Below the pieces are notes generated by a model that saw only the letters and a program-made list of their open reading frames with translations, was not told where the DNA came from and made no database searches. Shown piece after piece: positions 16,143-27,027 of a stretch of DNA of 64,000 nucleotides. The stretch comes from Corallococcus sp. AS-1-6 (GTDB lineage: Bacteria > Myxococcota > Myxococcia > Myxococcales > Myxococcaceae). Position numbers and translations under genes: made by a program. The stretch is from NCBI RefSeq assembly GCF_020037015.1, contig NZ_JAIQDE010000001.1, positions 62,001 through 126,000 of the forward strand. The letters are read 5' to 3'. Positions within the stretch are counted from its first letter, which is position 1, and the number at the start of each line of letters is the position of its first letter.

Positions 16143-16967
16143 CTACTGCCTGGGCAGCCTGGCCTGGATGGCCGTCAGCCCGCCCGCGGTGTTGCGGTCG
16201 CCCTTGAGGCCCTGCTGCGCGATGATCTTCCGCAGGTGCGCGATGCGGTCCTCGCTGGTGGGGTGCGTGGACAGCCACTTGAGCACGCCCGGCGTGTGGC
16301 CCTGCTCCTTCTGCAGCTTCTGGAAGAAGGTGATGAGGCCGTTGGGGTCGAAGCCCGAGGCGGAGGCGTACTTCGCGCCGTACTCGTCCGCTTCCGTCTC
16401 TTCACTGCGGCTGTGCGCCAACTGCAGCCCGCCGCCCGCCAACTGCGCGGCGATCTGCGCGGCGGTGCTCGGGTTCTGGCCCAGCGCCACCTGGGTGATG
16501 GCCTGCAGGCCATAGGCGTTCACCATGGCGCGCGCGGAGTGACGGCCCACCACGTGGCCCGCCTCGTGCGCCATCACGCCCGCCAGCTCCGCCTCCGTGT
16601 CCGCCGCGAGCAAGAGGCCCGTGTACACGTAGAGGAAGCCGCCCGGCGTGGCGAAGGCGTTGACCGTCTTCGGGTCATTGATGACGTTGACCTTCCACTT
16701 CACCCCGGAGCGGTCCTTGTTGGCCTGCGCGAGGATGGGCTGGGAGATGCCCCGGACGTACGCCAGCACCTCCGGGTCCTCCACGTACTGGATGTTCTCC
16801 TTCGTCTCGAGCTCCTTCTTCACCTGGAGGCCGAGCTGGTTCTCCTGCTCGTCGGAGATGAGGACACTGGCGATCGCCTTCTCCGCGCCCACGCGCTGCT
16901 TGGTGCAGCCCGTGGAGAGGCCCGAGGCCAGGGTGAGGGTCAGCAGTGCGGTGACCATCCGTTGCAT
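16143..16967 (-). CDS. M48-family metalloprotease lipoprotein
   Basis: A 274-residue zinc peptidase of the M48 class (BepA/LoiP-like outer-membrane quality control). The N-terminus is a lipoprotein signal with lipobox LSTGC (Cys 21). The catalytic zinc motif HEAGH lies in MAHEAGHVVGRHSARAM, and the third ligand is in EETEADEYGAKYA. The C-terminal THPTSEDRIAHLR is typical of the family. It is a stand-alone leftward gene; its promoter is in the 149-bp gap shared with mutM. Confidence 0.92.
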   Translation of the reverse strand: MQRMVTALLTLTLASGLSTGCTKQRVGAEKAIASVLISDEQENQLGLQVKKELETKENIQYVEDPEVLAYVRGISQPILAQANKDRSGVKWKVNVINDPKTVNAFATPGGFLYVYTGLLLAADTEAELAGVMAHEAGHVVGRHSARAMVNAYGLQAITQVALGQNPSTAAQIAAQLAGGGLQLAHSRSEETEADEYGAKYASASGFDPNGLITFFQKLQKEQGHTPGVLKWLSTHPTSEDRIAHLRKIIAQQGLKGDRNTAGGLTAIQARLPRQ

Positions 16968-17116
16968 GGGCGAGTCATCCCTTCTTGCTCAGTGGGTGGA
17001 AGCTTTCGCGGCCCGTCGTAACCGCGCCTCCGCGTCCCGGGCAAGCACCTTCCCGGAGCGCCATCCACCGGGGGACATGCGCCGGACACGGTCCGGTGGT
17101 ATGCCCCTGCGCCTGG

Positions 17117-18019
17117 ATGCCTGAGCTACCGGAAGTGGAGATCGCCCGGCGCAACCTGGAGCGCTGGTTCAAGGGCCGCCGCATCGTGCGCGCGGAAGCG
17201 GACGCCACCCGCGTCTTCCGGGGCGCGGAGCTGCCCCTCTTCACCCGGCTCACCGGGCGCGTGGAGTCCCTGGAGCGCAAGGGGAAGTACCTGCTCCTCA
17301 CCCTGGAGGGCGGCCACGGCCTGATGGCCCACCTGGGCATGACGGGCAAGTTCGTGCGCCGCGAGGAGGGCGTGCCCGTCCCCCACAGCCGCGCCCGCTT
17401 CCACCTGGATGACGGCCACGTGGTCCACTTCAGTGATCCACGCCTCTTCGGCCGCATGGAGCCCGTGCCCGCGAAGGCGCTGTGGGAGCTGCCCTCGGTG
17501 AAGGCCCTGGGGCGGGACCCCCTGACTGAAGGGCTCACCGGCCCCCAGCTCCAGGAGGCGGTGGGGGACTCCCGGCAGGACCTGAAGGTGGCGCTGATGG
17601 ACCAGGGCCGCGTCGCGGGCCTGGGCAACATCCACGCCGCGGAGGCGCTCTTCCGCGCGGGGCTGCACCCGGCGCGCAAGCCCGGCACCCTCACGCCGGA
17701 CGACTGGAAGCACCTGGCGAAGGCCATCCACGCCGCGTTCGACTTCGCCTTCAAGGAGCAGGAGGGCGAGGACATCACCTACCTGGAGGAGCCAGGGTCC
17801 GTGAACCGCTTCCGCGTCTACGGGCGGGCGGACGGGCCGTGCTCGAAGTGTGGAACGACGGTGGAAGCCTTCACCCAGGGTGGGCGCACCACGCATTTCT
17901 GTCCGAAATGTCAGCCGCTCTCCACGGTTGCTGTCCGCGCGTCCCGGAAGGGGACGGCGGCGGGGAAGGGGCCGGCTCCCGCCGTCCGCGGCCCGAAACC
18001 CCGATCCCGTAGACGTTGA
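17117..18019 (+). CDS. mutM: Formamidopyrimidine-DNA glycosylase (Fpg/MutM)
   Basis: Excises 8-oxoguanine and formamidopyrimidines and nicks the site. The ATG at 17117 gives the invariant N-terminus MPELPEVE, where Pro2 is the catalytic nucleophile and Glu3 the acid; longer in-frame starts would bury it. The Lys of ERKGKYL, the H2TH region (DQGRVAGLGNIHAAEAL) and the C-terminal zinc finger CSKCG...FCPKC are present. A basic tail of about 35 residues (Lys/Arg/Pro-rich) extends beyond the usual end. The protein has 300 residues. Confidence 0.97.
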   Translation: MPELPEVEIARRNLERWFKGRRIVRAEADATRVFRGAELPLFTRLTGRVESLERKGKYLLLTLEGGHGLMAHLGMTGKFVRREEGVPVPHSRARFHLDDGHVVHFSDPRLFGRMEPVPAKALWELPSVKALGRDPLTEGLTGPQLQEAVGDSRQDLKVALMDQGRVAGLGNIHAAEALFRAGLHPARKPGTLTPDDWKHLAKAIHAAFDFAFKEQEGEDITYLEEPGSVNRFRVYGRADGPCSKCGTTVEAFTQGGRTTHFCPKCQPLSTVAVRASRKGTAAGKGPAPAVRGPKPRSRRR

Positions 18020-18098
18020 CACCCCAGGGGGGCATGGCTTGAATCGCCCGCCCTTTACACCCGGCCGCGTCATGTCGCGGCCCCGGAGACCGTTGACC

Positions 18099-19967
18099 AT
18101 GTCTCACGTCCTGCTGGCGGCGCTGCTCGTCGCCTCGTCCACGGCCACCGCGCAGACGCCGGTGCCCGATGGTGGCACCACGCCCTCGGCACCCCAGGAG
18201 TCGGCTCCCGCCGCGGCTCCCGCGGCTCCGGCCGCCGTTTCCCCCGCCCCCGCCTCCGAAGGCTCCGTCAGCCGCGAGGAGCTGGAGCAGCGCCTGGAGG
18301 CCACGCGACAGGAGCTGCGCGAGGACATCCGCGCGCAGACGGCCACCCAGGCCGTGGCCAACAACGACTGGCAGGAGGAGTGGACGGAGGAGAAGCGCAA
18401 GCTGGAGCTGTTCACGCTGGACGGCTACCTGCGCGTGCGCCCCACGCTCTTCTACAAGTTCGACCTGGGCAAGCCCCCGCTGCCCTCCGGCACGCCCCTG
18501 GGCCGCCAGCTCTGGACGCGCTCGCCGCGCTCCGGCGCCGAGCAGACCCAGGCCGGCGCCAACATGCGCTTCCGCCTGGACCCGTCCTTCAACATCTCCG
18601 AGGACGTGCGCATCAAGGCGCAGGTGGACGCGCTGGACAACGTCCTCTTGGGCTCCAACCCGGACAGCGCCTACAGCGGGGATGGGCGCAACAACTTCAC
18701 GCTCTTCTCGGAGAACCAGTCCCCGTCCGACTCCGCCGTCAACGCGTTCAAGGACTCCGTCCATGTCCGCCGCGCGTACGGTGAGGTGACGACGCCGGTG
18801 GGCATCCTGCGCTTCGGCCGCATGGGCAGCCACTGGGGCCTGGGCATGCTGCGCAACGACGGCAACTGCCTGGACTGCGACTACGGCGACACGGTGGACC
18901 GCATCCAGTTCGTCACCGAGCCGTTCGCCGGCTGGTACGTGACGCCCATGCTGGACTTCAACTCGGAGGGGCTGTCCACGGAGAAGGCCAACGCCCTGGG
19001 CGAGCCGGTGGACCTCACCCAGTCCGACGACGCGCACAGCCTGGTGCTGGCCATCGCGCGGCGCGACACCGACCAGCAGCAGAAGGCCAAGCTGGACAAC
19101 AACCAGGGCGTCCTCAACTACGGCCTGTACTTCACCTACCGCACGCAGCGCTACGCCACCCTGACGGAGACGGGCGTCCCCTTCGAGGACGCCAACCCCT
19201 CCATCCCCGTCAACGTCACCACGCCGGCCTTCGTCCCGCGCGGCGGCACGCTCTACATCCCGGACCTGTGGTTCAAGTACGAGGAGAAGAAGTTCCGCAT
19301 CGAGGCGGAGTTCGCCGCGCAGTTGGGCACCATCGACGGGCGCGCGCTCACCGCCACCGACCCCACCACCCAGTCGCTGCGCGTGGCGCAGTTCGGCGGC
19401 GTGCTCCAGACGGAGTTCCACGTCATCGAGAACAAGCTGCACCTGGGCATCGAGGCGGGCTTCGCGTCCGGTGACAGGGCGCCGGGCTTCGGCAACTACC
19501 CGGGCCGCCAGGGCACGGGCTCGGACGGCAACACCGCGCCGGGCGACGTGGAGGGCCGCCAGTACAGTTGCGACACCGGCGGCTGCAGCGACAACGCCAT
19601 CCGCAACTTCCGCTTCAACCGCGACTACCGCGTGGACCTCATCCTGTGGCGGTCCATCCTCAACGGCGTCACGGACGCGTTCTACGTGAAGCCGGGCCTC
19701 AAGTACTCCATCGCGGAGGGCTTCGACGTCTTCGGCAGCGTCATCTACTCGCAGGCGTTCTACGCGGAGTCCACGCCGTCCTACATCAGCAAGAGCCTGG
19801 GCCTGGAGGCGGACATCGGCGCGCGCTACGTCACCGAGGACGGCTTCGTGGCGGGCATCGACTACGGCATCCTCTTCCCGCTGGACGGCCTGAAGGACCT
19901 GAACCTGCCGGCCCAGGAGCTGAACACCGCGCACGCCATCCGCGGCACGCTGGCCATCCGGTTCTAG
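18099..19967 (+). CDS. TIGR04551-type outer-membrane protein
   Basis: A 622-residue exported protein. The ATG at 18099 has GGAGA 9 nt upstream and gives a clean signal peptide (MSHVLLAALLVASSTATAQ); an ATG at 18072 is less likely. A Pro/Ala linker and a short coiled coil (REELEQRLEATRQELREDI) lead into a long beta-rich region of alternating aromatic and polar strands, with GRMGSHWGLGM and a terminal aromatic strand (TLAIRF) as in outer-membrane barrels. I recall this as the TIGR04551 family of myxobacteria. Function unknown; a porin-like role is inference. Confidence 0.72.
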   Translation: MSHVLLAALLVASSTATAQTPVPDGGTTPSAPQESAPAAAPAAPAAVSPAPASEGSVSREELEQRLEATRQELREDIRAQTATQAVANNDWQEEWTEEKRKLELFTLDGYLRVRPTLFYKFDLGKPPLPSGTPLGRQLWTRSPRSGAEQTQAGANMRFRLDPSFNISEDVRIKAQVDALDNVLLGSNPDSAYSGDGRNNFTLFSENQSPSDSAVNAFKDSVHVRRAYGEVTTPVGILRFGRMGSHWGLGMLRNDGNCLDCDYGDTVDRIQFVTEPFAGWYVTPMLDFNSEGLSTEKANALGEPVDLTQSDDAHSLVLAIARRDTDQQQKAKLDNNQGVLNYGLYFTYRTQRYATLTETGVPFEDANPSIPVNVTTPAFVPRGGTLYIPDLWFKYEEKKFRIEAEFAAQLGTIDGRALTATDPTTQSLRVAQFGGVLQTEFHVIENKLHLGIEAGFASGDRAPGFGNYPGRQGTGSDGNTAPGDVEGRQYSCDTGGCSDNAIRNFRFNRDYRVDLILWRSILNGVTDAFYVKPGLKYSIAEGFDVFGSVIYSQAFYAESTPSYISKSLGLEADIGARYVTEDGFVAGIDYGILFPLDGLKDLNLPAQELNTAHAIRGTLAIRF

Positions 19968-19970
19968 CCC

Positions 19971-20182
19971 ATGCGCTCCTGCCTCCCGCGGCTGTGCGCC
20001 GCCACCAGCCTGACGCTCGCGCTGGTGGCGTGCGGCATCAAGGGCAGCCCCCGCGCGCCCCGGCCGGCGCCGCTGCCCGCGCCCACGGCGGAGACGGTGC
20101 CCGCGCAGCAGCCGCCGCGCGGGCCCGTGGAGCCCTCCGGCCCCACGGTGCCTCCGTCCACCCTGGACGCCGGGCTGCCCGA

Positions 20183-20186
<4 letters not shown>
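19971..20186 (+). CDS. lptM: LptM-like small lipoprotein
   Basis: A 71-residue lipoprotein. The signal ends with lipobox VACG, and the mature protein starts CGIKGSP, the hallmark of the LptM/YifL/LppL family (C-G-x-K-G-P). A Pro-rich tail follows. In E. coli LptM helps mature the LptD-LptE lipopolysaccharide translocon. Small lipoproteins of this type commonly sit beside lysA or dapF, and here the stop overlaps the lysA GTG as GTGA. The family assignment rests on the short motif plus this context. Confidence 0.75.
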
Positions 20187-21424
<1,238 letters not shown>

Positions 21425-21440
21425 ACGTATAAGCGCCGGC

Positions 21441-22328
21441 ATGAAGACCTTCGAAGGCTCCATGACGGCGCTGGCCACTCCGTTCCGTGAAGGGGTGCTG
21501 GACGAGGGGGCCTTCCGTGCCCTGGTGCGCTACCAGTTGGACGGCGGCACGAACGTGCTGCTGCCCATGGGCACCACCGGCGAGGCGGTCACCATGGACG
21601 CGGACGAGCGCGCGCGCGCCATCGCCGTCGTCGTGGACGAGGTGAAGGGCCGGGTGCCGGTGGTGGCGGGCGCGGGCAGCAACAGCACCCGAGAGACCAT
21701 CGAGTCCGTGCGCCGCGCGCGCGAGGTGGGCGCCGACGGCGCGCTCATCGTCACGCCCTACTACAACAAGCCCACGCAGGCGGGCATGGTGGAGCACTAC
21801 CGCGCCATCGCGAAGGAGCACCCGGGCTTCCCGCTCATCGCCTACAACGTGCCGGGCCGCACGGGCGTGGACCTGCTGCCGGAGACGGTGCTCCAGTTGT
21901 GTGACGTCCCGGAGGTCGTGGCGCTGAAGGAGGCCACGGGCAACCTCATCCGCGCGGTGGACCTGGTGGAGAAGTGCGGCGACCGGATGACGCTCCTGTC
22001 CGGTGACGACTTCACGGTGCTGCCCTTCATCGCGTGCGGCGGCAAGGGCGTCATCTCCGTGTCCTCCAACGTCGCGCCCCGCATGATGGCGGACCTGGTG
22101 GCGGCGGCGCGGAGCAACGACATGGCGAAGGCGCGCGGGCTCCAGGTGCGGATGAACGCGCTGCACCGGCTGCTCTTCGTGGAGTCCAACCCCATCCCGG
22201 TGAAGTGGGCGCTGCACCTGATGGGCCTGTTCGGCCCGGAGCTCCGCCTGCCGCTCGTGCCCATGGGCGAGGCGAACGCCGCGAAGCTGAAGGCCGAGCT
22301 GTCCGGGCTGGGCCTGCTGAAGGGCTAA
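21441..22328 (+). CDS. dapA: 4-hydroxy-tetrahydrodipicolinate synthase
   Basis: Condenses pyruvate with aspartate semialdehyde. The 295-residue TIM barrel has GTTGEAVTM with the catalytic threonines, the proton-relay Tyr in YNVPGRTGVDL, and the Schiff-base Lys in VALKEATGN. The ATG at 21441 matches the usual family start; upstream in-frame codons lie within lysA. It lies 16 nt after lysA and 14 nt before dapB. Confidence 0.97.
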   Translation: MKTFEGSMTALATPFREGVLDEGAFRALVRYQLDGGTNVLLPMGTTGEAVTMDADERARAIAVVVDEVKGRVPVVAGAGSNSTRETIESVRRAREVGADGALIVTPYYNKPTQAGMVEHYRAIAKEHPGFPLIAYNVPGRTGVDLLPETVLQLCDVPEVVALKEATGNLIRAVDLVEKCGDRMTLLSGDDFTVLPFIACGGKGVISVSSNVAPRMMADLVAAARSNDMAKARGLQVRMNALHRLLFVESNPIPVKWALHLMGLFGPELRLPLVPMGEANAAKLKAELSGLGLLKG

Positions 22329-22342
22329 GGGAAGAGAGCGCC

Positions 22343-23161
22343 ATGACCCGCACCGTCATCACCGGCATCTCCGGCCGCATGGGCAGCACGCTGGCGCGCC
22401 TGGCGAAGGCCGCCAGCGACCTGCCGGTGGTGGGCGCCACGGTGCGCCCGGGCAGCCCCCTCTCCGGGCAGGACGCGGGGCTCGTGGCCCGGCTGGGCGC
22501 TCCGCTGGACGTGGTGGCGCACGACGACCTGGGCCGCGCGCTGGACGGCGCGAAGGCGGACGTCGTCGTGGACTTCACCGGCCCGGAGGCCACGCTGGAG
22601 CACGCGCGCGTCTGCGCCGAGCGCGGCGTGGCGCTGGTGGTGGGCACCACGGGCTTCACGCCGGAGGGGCGCGCGCGGCTGGAGGCGTACGCGAAGCAGG
22701 TCCCCATCGTCGCGGCGCCCAACATGTCCGTGGGCGTGAACCTGGTCATCCGCATGGCGGCGGAGCTGGCGCGCGTGCTGGGGCCGTCGTTCGACGTGGA
22801 GGTGCTGGAGACGCACCACCGCATGAAGAAGGACGCGCCCAGCGGCACCGCGCTCAGGCTGGCGGAGGTGCTGGTGGACGCGCTGGGCCGCACGAAGGAC
22901 GACCTCACCTTCGCGCGCGAGGGCCAGACGGGCGCCCGCCCGCCGGGTGAGATTGGCGTGCAGGCGCTGCGCGGCGGGGACGTGGTGGGCGAGCACACGG
23001 TGTACTTCTTCGGGGAGGGCGAGCGCATCGAGCTCACCCACCGCGCGACGAACCGTGATCAGTTCGCGCAAGGGGCGCTGAGGGCCGCGCGCTGGGTGGC
23101 GGGCCGCGCGCCGGGACTCTATGACATGGCCGACGTGCTCGGCCTCCAGGGGAAGACATGA
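22343..23161 (+). CDS. dapB: 4-hydroxy-tetrahydrodipicolinate reductase
   Basis: Reduces hydroxytetrahydrodipicolinate with NAD(P)H. The 272-residue protein has an N-terminal Rossmann motif (TGISGRMGSTLARL), VDFTGPEATLEHA, GTTGFTPEG, APNMSVGVN, and the catalytic block HHRMKKDAPSGTALRLAE with His and Lys. AGGGAAGAG precedes the ATG. The stop overlaps the next gene's ATG (ATGA at 23158-23161). Confidence 0.97.
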   Translation: MTRTVITGISGRMGSTLARLAKAASDLPVVGATVRPGSPLSGQDAGLVARLGAPLDVVAHDDLGRALDGAKADVVVDFTGPEATLEHARVCAERGVALVVGTTGFTPEGRARLEAYAKQVPIVAAPNMSVGVNLVIRMAAELARVLGPSFDVEVLETHHRMKKDAPSGTALRLAEVLVDALGRTKDDLTFAREGQTGARPPGEIGVQALRGGDVVGEHTVYFFGEGERIELTHRATNRDQFAQGALRAARWVAGRAPGLYDMADVLGLQGKT

Positions 23162-23925
23162 CCGCCCGCTACTGCCGCTTCCAGGTCGAGGGCCGCGCCA
23201 GCTTCGGCCGCGTCGATGGCAACGAGGTGGTGGTGCTCACCGCCGCGCCGTGGGCCGGCGGCAAGGAGACCGGCCTGCGCCGCTCGCTCCAGGGGCTCAC
23301 GCTGCTCACGCCCTCGGACGCGTCGAAGGTCGTCTGCATCGGCCAGAACTACCGCAAGCACGCGGAGGAGATGGGCAAGCCCATCCCCACGGAGCCGCTC
23401 ATCTTCACCAAGCCCTCCACCGCGCTCAACGGCCCTGGTTCGCCCATCCGCATCCCCAGGGCGAGCCAGGAGGTCCACCACGAGGCGGAGCTGGCGCTCG
23501 TCATTGGCGAGCGCCTGAAGAACGCGGACGAGGCCACCGCCGCGCGCGCCATCTGGGGCCTCACCGCCTTCAACGACGTCACCGCACGCGACATCCAGCG
23601 CAAGGAGATCCAGCACACCCGCGCCAAGGGCTACGACACCTTCGCCTGCGCGGGCCCCTGGGCCGTGACGGGCCTGTCGCCCGCGGACCTGCGGGTGGTG
23701 TGCCGGGTGAACGGACAGGTGCGCCAGGATGGCCGCACGTCCGACATGGTGTTCAGCCCCGCCCGCCTGGTGTCCTTCATCTCCCACATCATGACGCTGC
23801 TGCCCGGCGACCTGGTGAGCACGGGCACGCCGTCCGGCGTGGGCGCGCTCAAGGCGGGGGACACGGTGGAGGTGGAGCTGGAGGGAATCGGAACCCTGGT
23901 GAACCCGGTTGAGATGGAGCCTTGA
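23158..23925 (+). CDS. Fumarylacetoacetate hydrolase-family protein
   Basis: A 255-residue FAH-fold hydrolase or decarboxylase. The short N-terminal domain is followed by the family core: VCIGQNYRKHAEEMG, the metal ligands in EVHHEAELALVIGERL, NDVTARDIQRKEIQHTRAKG and a C-terminal PGDLVSTGTPSGVG. This subgroup often acts on acylpyruvates or oxaloacetate, but the substrate cannot be assigned. It is embedded in the lysA-dapAB-folK operon by 4-nt overlaps at both ends, which suggests coupled expression rather than pathway membership. Confidence 0.92.
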   Translation: MTARYCRFQVEGRASFGRVDGNEVVVLTAAPWAGGKETGLRRSLQGLTLLTPSDASKVVCIGQNYRKHAEEMGKPIPTEPLIFTKPSTALNGPGSPIRIPRASQEVHHEAELALVIGERLKNADEATAARAIWGLTAFNDVTARDIQRKEIQHTRAKGYDTFACAGPWAVTGLSPADLRVVCRVNGQVRQDGRTSDMVFSPARLVSFISHIMTLLPGDLVSTGTPSGVGALKAGDTVEVELEGIGTLVNPVEMEP

Positions 23926-24461
23926 GTGCGACCGTCTATGTAGGACTGGGTTCCAACGAGGGCGACCGCGAGGCCCACCTCGTGGCCGCCCTCTCCGCGA
24001 TGTCGTGCATCGACGCGGTGTCGGTGCTGGGCTGTTCCTCCCTCTATGACTCGGCCCCGGTGGGGCCCGCGCAGCCGCGCTTCCTCAACGCCGTGGTGGC
24101 GCTGGAGTGCGACCTGACGCCGCAGCGCCTGCTGTGCATCCTCCAGCGCATCGAACAGGACCTGGGCCGCCGCCGGCTGCAGCGCTGGGGCCCGCGCACC
24201 ATCGACCTGGACATCCTCCTGTGGGACGAGGAGGACCACTGCGTCGTCGCGGACGCGAACCTCCAGGTGCCCCACCTTGAACTGCACAAGCGCCGCTTCG
24301 CGCTGGAGCCCCTGGCGGAGCTGGCCCCCGACTCCCGCCACCCGGTGCTGGGCATGACGGTGCAGGAGCTGCTCGCGAAGCTCGCCCCCCAGGACGTCCG
24401 CAAGCGCGAGGCCCTCTACTGGCCCGACATGGGCGCCCGTTTCCCCGTCCACGAACTATGA
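23922..24461 (+). CDS. folK: 2-amino-4-hydroxy-6-hydroxymethyldihydropteridine pyrophosphokinase
   Basis: Pyrophosphorylates hydroxymethyldihydropterin in folate synthesis. The 179-residue protein has VYVGLGSNEGDREAHL at the N-terminus, YDSAPVGPAQPRFLNAVVAL, and the signature RWGPRTIDLDILLWD with the two metal-binding Asp residues. It starts at a TTG overlapping the previous stop (TTGA), and its own stop overlaps the next gene (ATGA). Other folate genes of the window (thyA-folA) are 13 kb away. Confidence 0.95.
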   Translation: MSATVYVGLGSNEGDREAHLVAALSAMSCIDAVSVLGCSSLYDSAPVGPAQPRFLNAVVALECDLTPQRLLCILQRIEQDLGRRRLQRWGPRTIDLDILLWDEEDHCVVADANLQVPHLELHKRRFALEPLAELAPDSRHPVLGMTVQELLAKLAPQDVRKREALYWPDMGARFPVHEL

Positions 24462-25831
24462 GCCTGTCCCTCGTCCTGGCCACGACCGCGCTGCTCGCGG
24501 CCGAGCCCACCTCCCTGCCTCCCGGCCACCCCACGATTCCCCCCGGCACCCAGGCGTCGCCTGCGGGCATGGGCGCTGGCGCCAATGCCGCCACCGGCGC
24601 GCTGCCCCCCGGCCACCCCACGATGCCCGCGGGCTCTCCCGTGGCGCCGGGCACGCCGCTGCCTTCGGGCCACCCCACGGTGGACGCGAACAAGCTGCCG
24701 CCCTCCGCCGAGGAGCTGATGAAGCAGCTCGACTCGTCCGAGGGCCTGCGCGAGCGGGAGAAGACCTTCGAGATCGCCTCGTCGCTGGGCAAGCTCTACT
24801 ACACGAACGGCCGCAACGCGGAGGCGCTGGCCTACCTGGGCCAGGCGCAGGCCAAGGCGGACGGCGTGCGCTCGCTGTTCCTCGCGTCCAGGAAGAAGCT
24901 GGGCAAGGCCGCCATCCCCACCCCGGAGGCCGCCAACTGCGGCTTCACGCCGGGCCAGGCGCTGGACGCCATGGCGGCCGTGGCGCAGGCCCGCGCGAAG
25001 TCCGGTGACACCGCGGGCGCCGCCGCGTGCGCGGGCGCCGCGCTGGTCCCCGCGGTGGACGTGGACGTGCTGATGGGCAACGCGCTGTACCTGGGCGGTG
25101 ACAGCGCCAAGGCGCTGAAGGCGTATGAGCGCGTGCTGGAGGTGGAGCCCCAACACGAGGAGGCGCTCTACGCCCACTCCTCGCTGCTCTTCGAGACGCA
25201 GGGCGAGAACCTCCCGGCGCTCGGCGCTGCGCGCCAGGGCTTCGACGCGCTGGTGCAGGCGCATCCGAACTCCCAGCGCGCGCCCATGGCCCGCGAGCTG
25301 AGCGTGCGCATCCAGGAGATCGCCAAGGCGGGCGGGCGCAAGAAGTGGCTTCAGTCGCGCGCCGAGGACCGCAAGGTGCGCCTGTCCCAGTCCACCGCGC
25401 AGGCCGCCGCGATGCCGCCGGACGCGCCGCGCCCGCTGACGCCGGAGATGGTGGACGCGGTGAAGAACACCGAGCGCACGCCGGAGCTGGAGGCGGGCCT
25501 CACGAAGCTGGTGGAGGAGGGCGAGGAGCACCTGGCGCGCGGCCGCTACCAGGAGGCCCTGGCCAACTACACCCGCGTGGTGCCCTTCCAGCCGGAGAAC
25601 GGCCGCGCCAAGGCGGGCATGGCCTGGGCGCTCGTCGGCCTGGGCCGCCCCATGGGCGCGCGCGTGTGGAGCGTGGCGCTGGAGTCCGACGCGGGCGCGG
25701 TGGAGAAGCTGGGCGACACGCTGCTCGCCAAGGGCGACGCCAAGGGCGCCAGGGCGCTCTGGGAGAAGCTGGCCCAGGACGTGCCCAACTACCCCAACAA
25801 GGCCGCGCTCCAGGCGAAGCTGTCGCAGTAG
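24458..25831 (+). CDS. Exported TPR protein with PxGHPT repeats
   Basis: A 457-residue protein. A short signal peptide leads to a Pro/Gly-rich N-terminus with three copies of an L-P-x-GHPT motif (about residues 20-75: LPPGHPTIP, LPPGHPTMP, LPSGHPTVD). The rest is helical with TPR-like repeats (for example ALKAYERVLEVEPQHEEALY and ALANYTRVVPFQPENGRAKA). TPR proteins scaffold complexes; no catalytic motif is visible. It is the last gene of the lptM-lysA-dapAB-folK operon and starts within a 4-nt overlap. Convergent kdsD ends 12 nt further on. Confidence 0.82.
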   Translation: MSLSLVLATTALLAAEPTSLPPGHPTIPPGTQASPAGMGAGANAATGALPPGHPTMPAGSPVAPGTPLPSGHPTVDANKLPPSAEELMKQLDSSEGLREREKTFEIASSLGKLYYTNGRNAEALAYLGQAQAKADGVRSLFLASRKKLGKAAIPTPEAANCGFTPGQALDAMAAVAQARAKSGDTAGAAACAGAALVPAVDVDVLMGNALYLGGDSAKALKAYERVLEVEPQHEEALYAHSSLLFETQGENLPALGAARQGFDALVQAHPNSQRAPMARELSVRIQEIAKAGGRKKWLQSRAEDRKVRLSQSTAQAAAMPPDAPRPLTPEMVDAVKNTERTPELEAGLTKLVEEGEEHLARGRYQEALANYTRVVPFQPENGRAKAGMAWALVGLGRPMGARVWSVALESDAGAVEKLGDTLLAKGDAKGARALWEKLAQDVPNYPNKAALQAKLSQ

Positions 25832-25843
25832 CGCCCGGCCTTC

Positions 25844-26908
25844 CTAGACGAACTTCGCCGCCAGCAGGTCCTGGACGTCGAGCAGGCCCACCGCGCGGCC
25901 CTCGACGTCCACCACGGGCAACTGGTCCACCTTCAGCTCGCGCATCTGCGCGGCGGCGGTGAGCACCAGCGTGTCCGGGGTGATGCAGCGCGGGCGCTTG
26001 CCCATCACCTGCCGCACCGGCACCTCGAAGTCGGTGTGGCCCCTCTCCACCAGCCGGCGCAGGTCGCCGTCCGTGAAGATGCCCTCCAGCTTCCCGTCCC
26101 GGTCCACCACGCACGCGGCGCCCGGCCGGCCCGGCGTGTTGGTCATCACCACCACCGCCAGGGACAGCCGCGCGGTGTCCAGCACCAGCGGGTTCGCGGG
26201 GCCCGTGCGCATCAGCTCGAAGACGCGCAGCACGGAGCGCCCCAGCTTCCCGCCCGGGTGCAGGAGCGCGTAGTCGTCCCGCCCGAAGGGGCGGCTTCGC
26301 AGCAGCGTCATGGCCAGCGCGTCCCCCACGGCGTGCAGCGCGGCGGTGGACGCGGTGGGCACCAGGCCCATGGGGCAGGCCTCTTCAATCCGGCCGATGT
26401 CCAGCACCACCTCCGCGCCCTTCGCGAGCGGGCTGTCCGCGTCCCCGGTGAGCGCCACCACCGGCGTGCCCATGCGCTTGAAGAGGGGCAAGAGGCGCAG
26501 GAGCTCCTCCGTGCTGCCGCTGTTGGACAGCGCGAGGATGACGTCGCCCGGGCCCACGCGGCCCAGGTCCCCGTGCACGGCCTCCGCGGGGTGGAGGAAC
26601 ACGGAGCGGATGCCGGTGGACGCCAGCGTGGAGGACAGCTTCTGGCCGATGTGGCCCGCCTTCCCCATGCCCGTCACCACCACCTGGCCCGGGCAGTCGC
26701 GCACCAGCTTCAGCGCGCGCAGGAACGCGTCCCCCAGCCGGTCGGTGACGCCTAGAATCGCGCGGGCCTCCGCCTCCAGCACGCCTCGCGCGTAGGTGAG
26801 CGCGGCCTCGTCGTCGTCGTCGCGGCGGGCGGGGGCGGGGGAGGGCGCGCGGCCGGGGAGGGCACGCAGTTTGGGCTTCTTGGCGGTGGAGCGGGGAGCG
26901 CGGGCCAT
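25844..26908 (-). CDS. kdsD: KpsF/GutQ-type arabinose-5-phosphate isomerase
   Basis: Interconverts ribulose-5-phosphate and arabinose-5-phosphate, the first step to KDO of lipopolysaccharide. The 354-residue protein has an N-terminal SIS domain ([32 protein letters not shown] with the active-site His; [17 protein letters not shown]) and two C-terminal CBS domains (about 225-350). A basic N-terminal extension of about 35 residues (Lys/Arg/Pro-rich) precedes the SIS domain. It is divergent from the aldolase gene. Confidence 0.93.
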   Translation of the reverse strand: MARAPRSTAKKPKLRALPGRAPSPAPARRDDDDEAALTYARGVLEAEARAILGVTDRLGDAFLRALKLVRDCPGQVVVTGMGKAGHIGQKLSSTLASTGIRSVFLHPAEAVHGDLGRVGPGDVILALSNSGSTEELLRLLPLFKRMGTPVVALTGDADSPLAKGAEVVLDIGRIEEACPMGLVPTASTAALHAVGDALAMTLLRSRPFGRDDYALLHPGGKLGRSVLRVFELMRTGPANPLVLDTARLSLAVVVMTNTPGRPGAACVVDRDGKLEGIFTDGDLRRLVERGHTDFEVPVRQVMGKRPRCITPDTLVLTAAAQMRELKVDQLPVVDVEGRAVGLLDVQDLLAAKFV

Positions 26909-27027
26909 GGATGGGCGCTACCTCTACTCCAGCCGTCGCGTGGGCGGCCATCCTTGACGCATGGGGGGGCCTGGGCTACGGCCTGCCCGCCCGGCCGCCC
27001 GTGGCCGGAAAAACCCAAGGGGACGGC

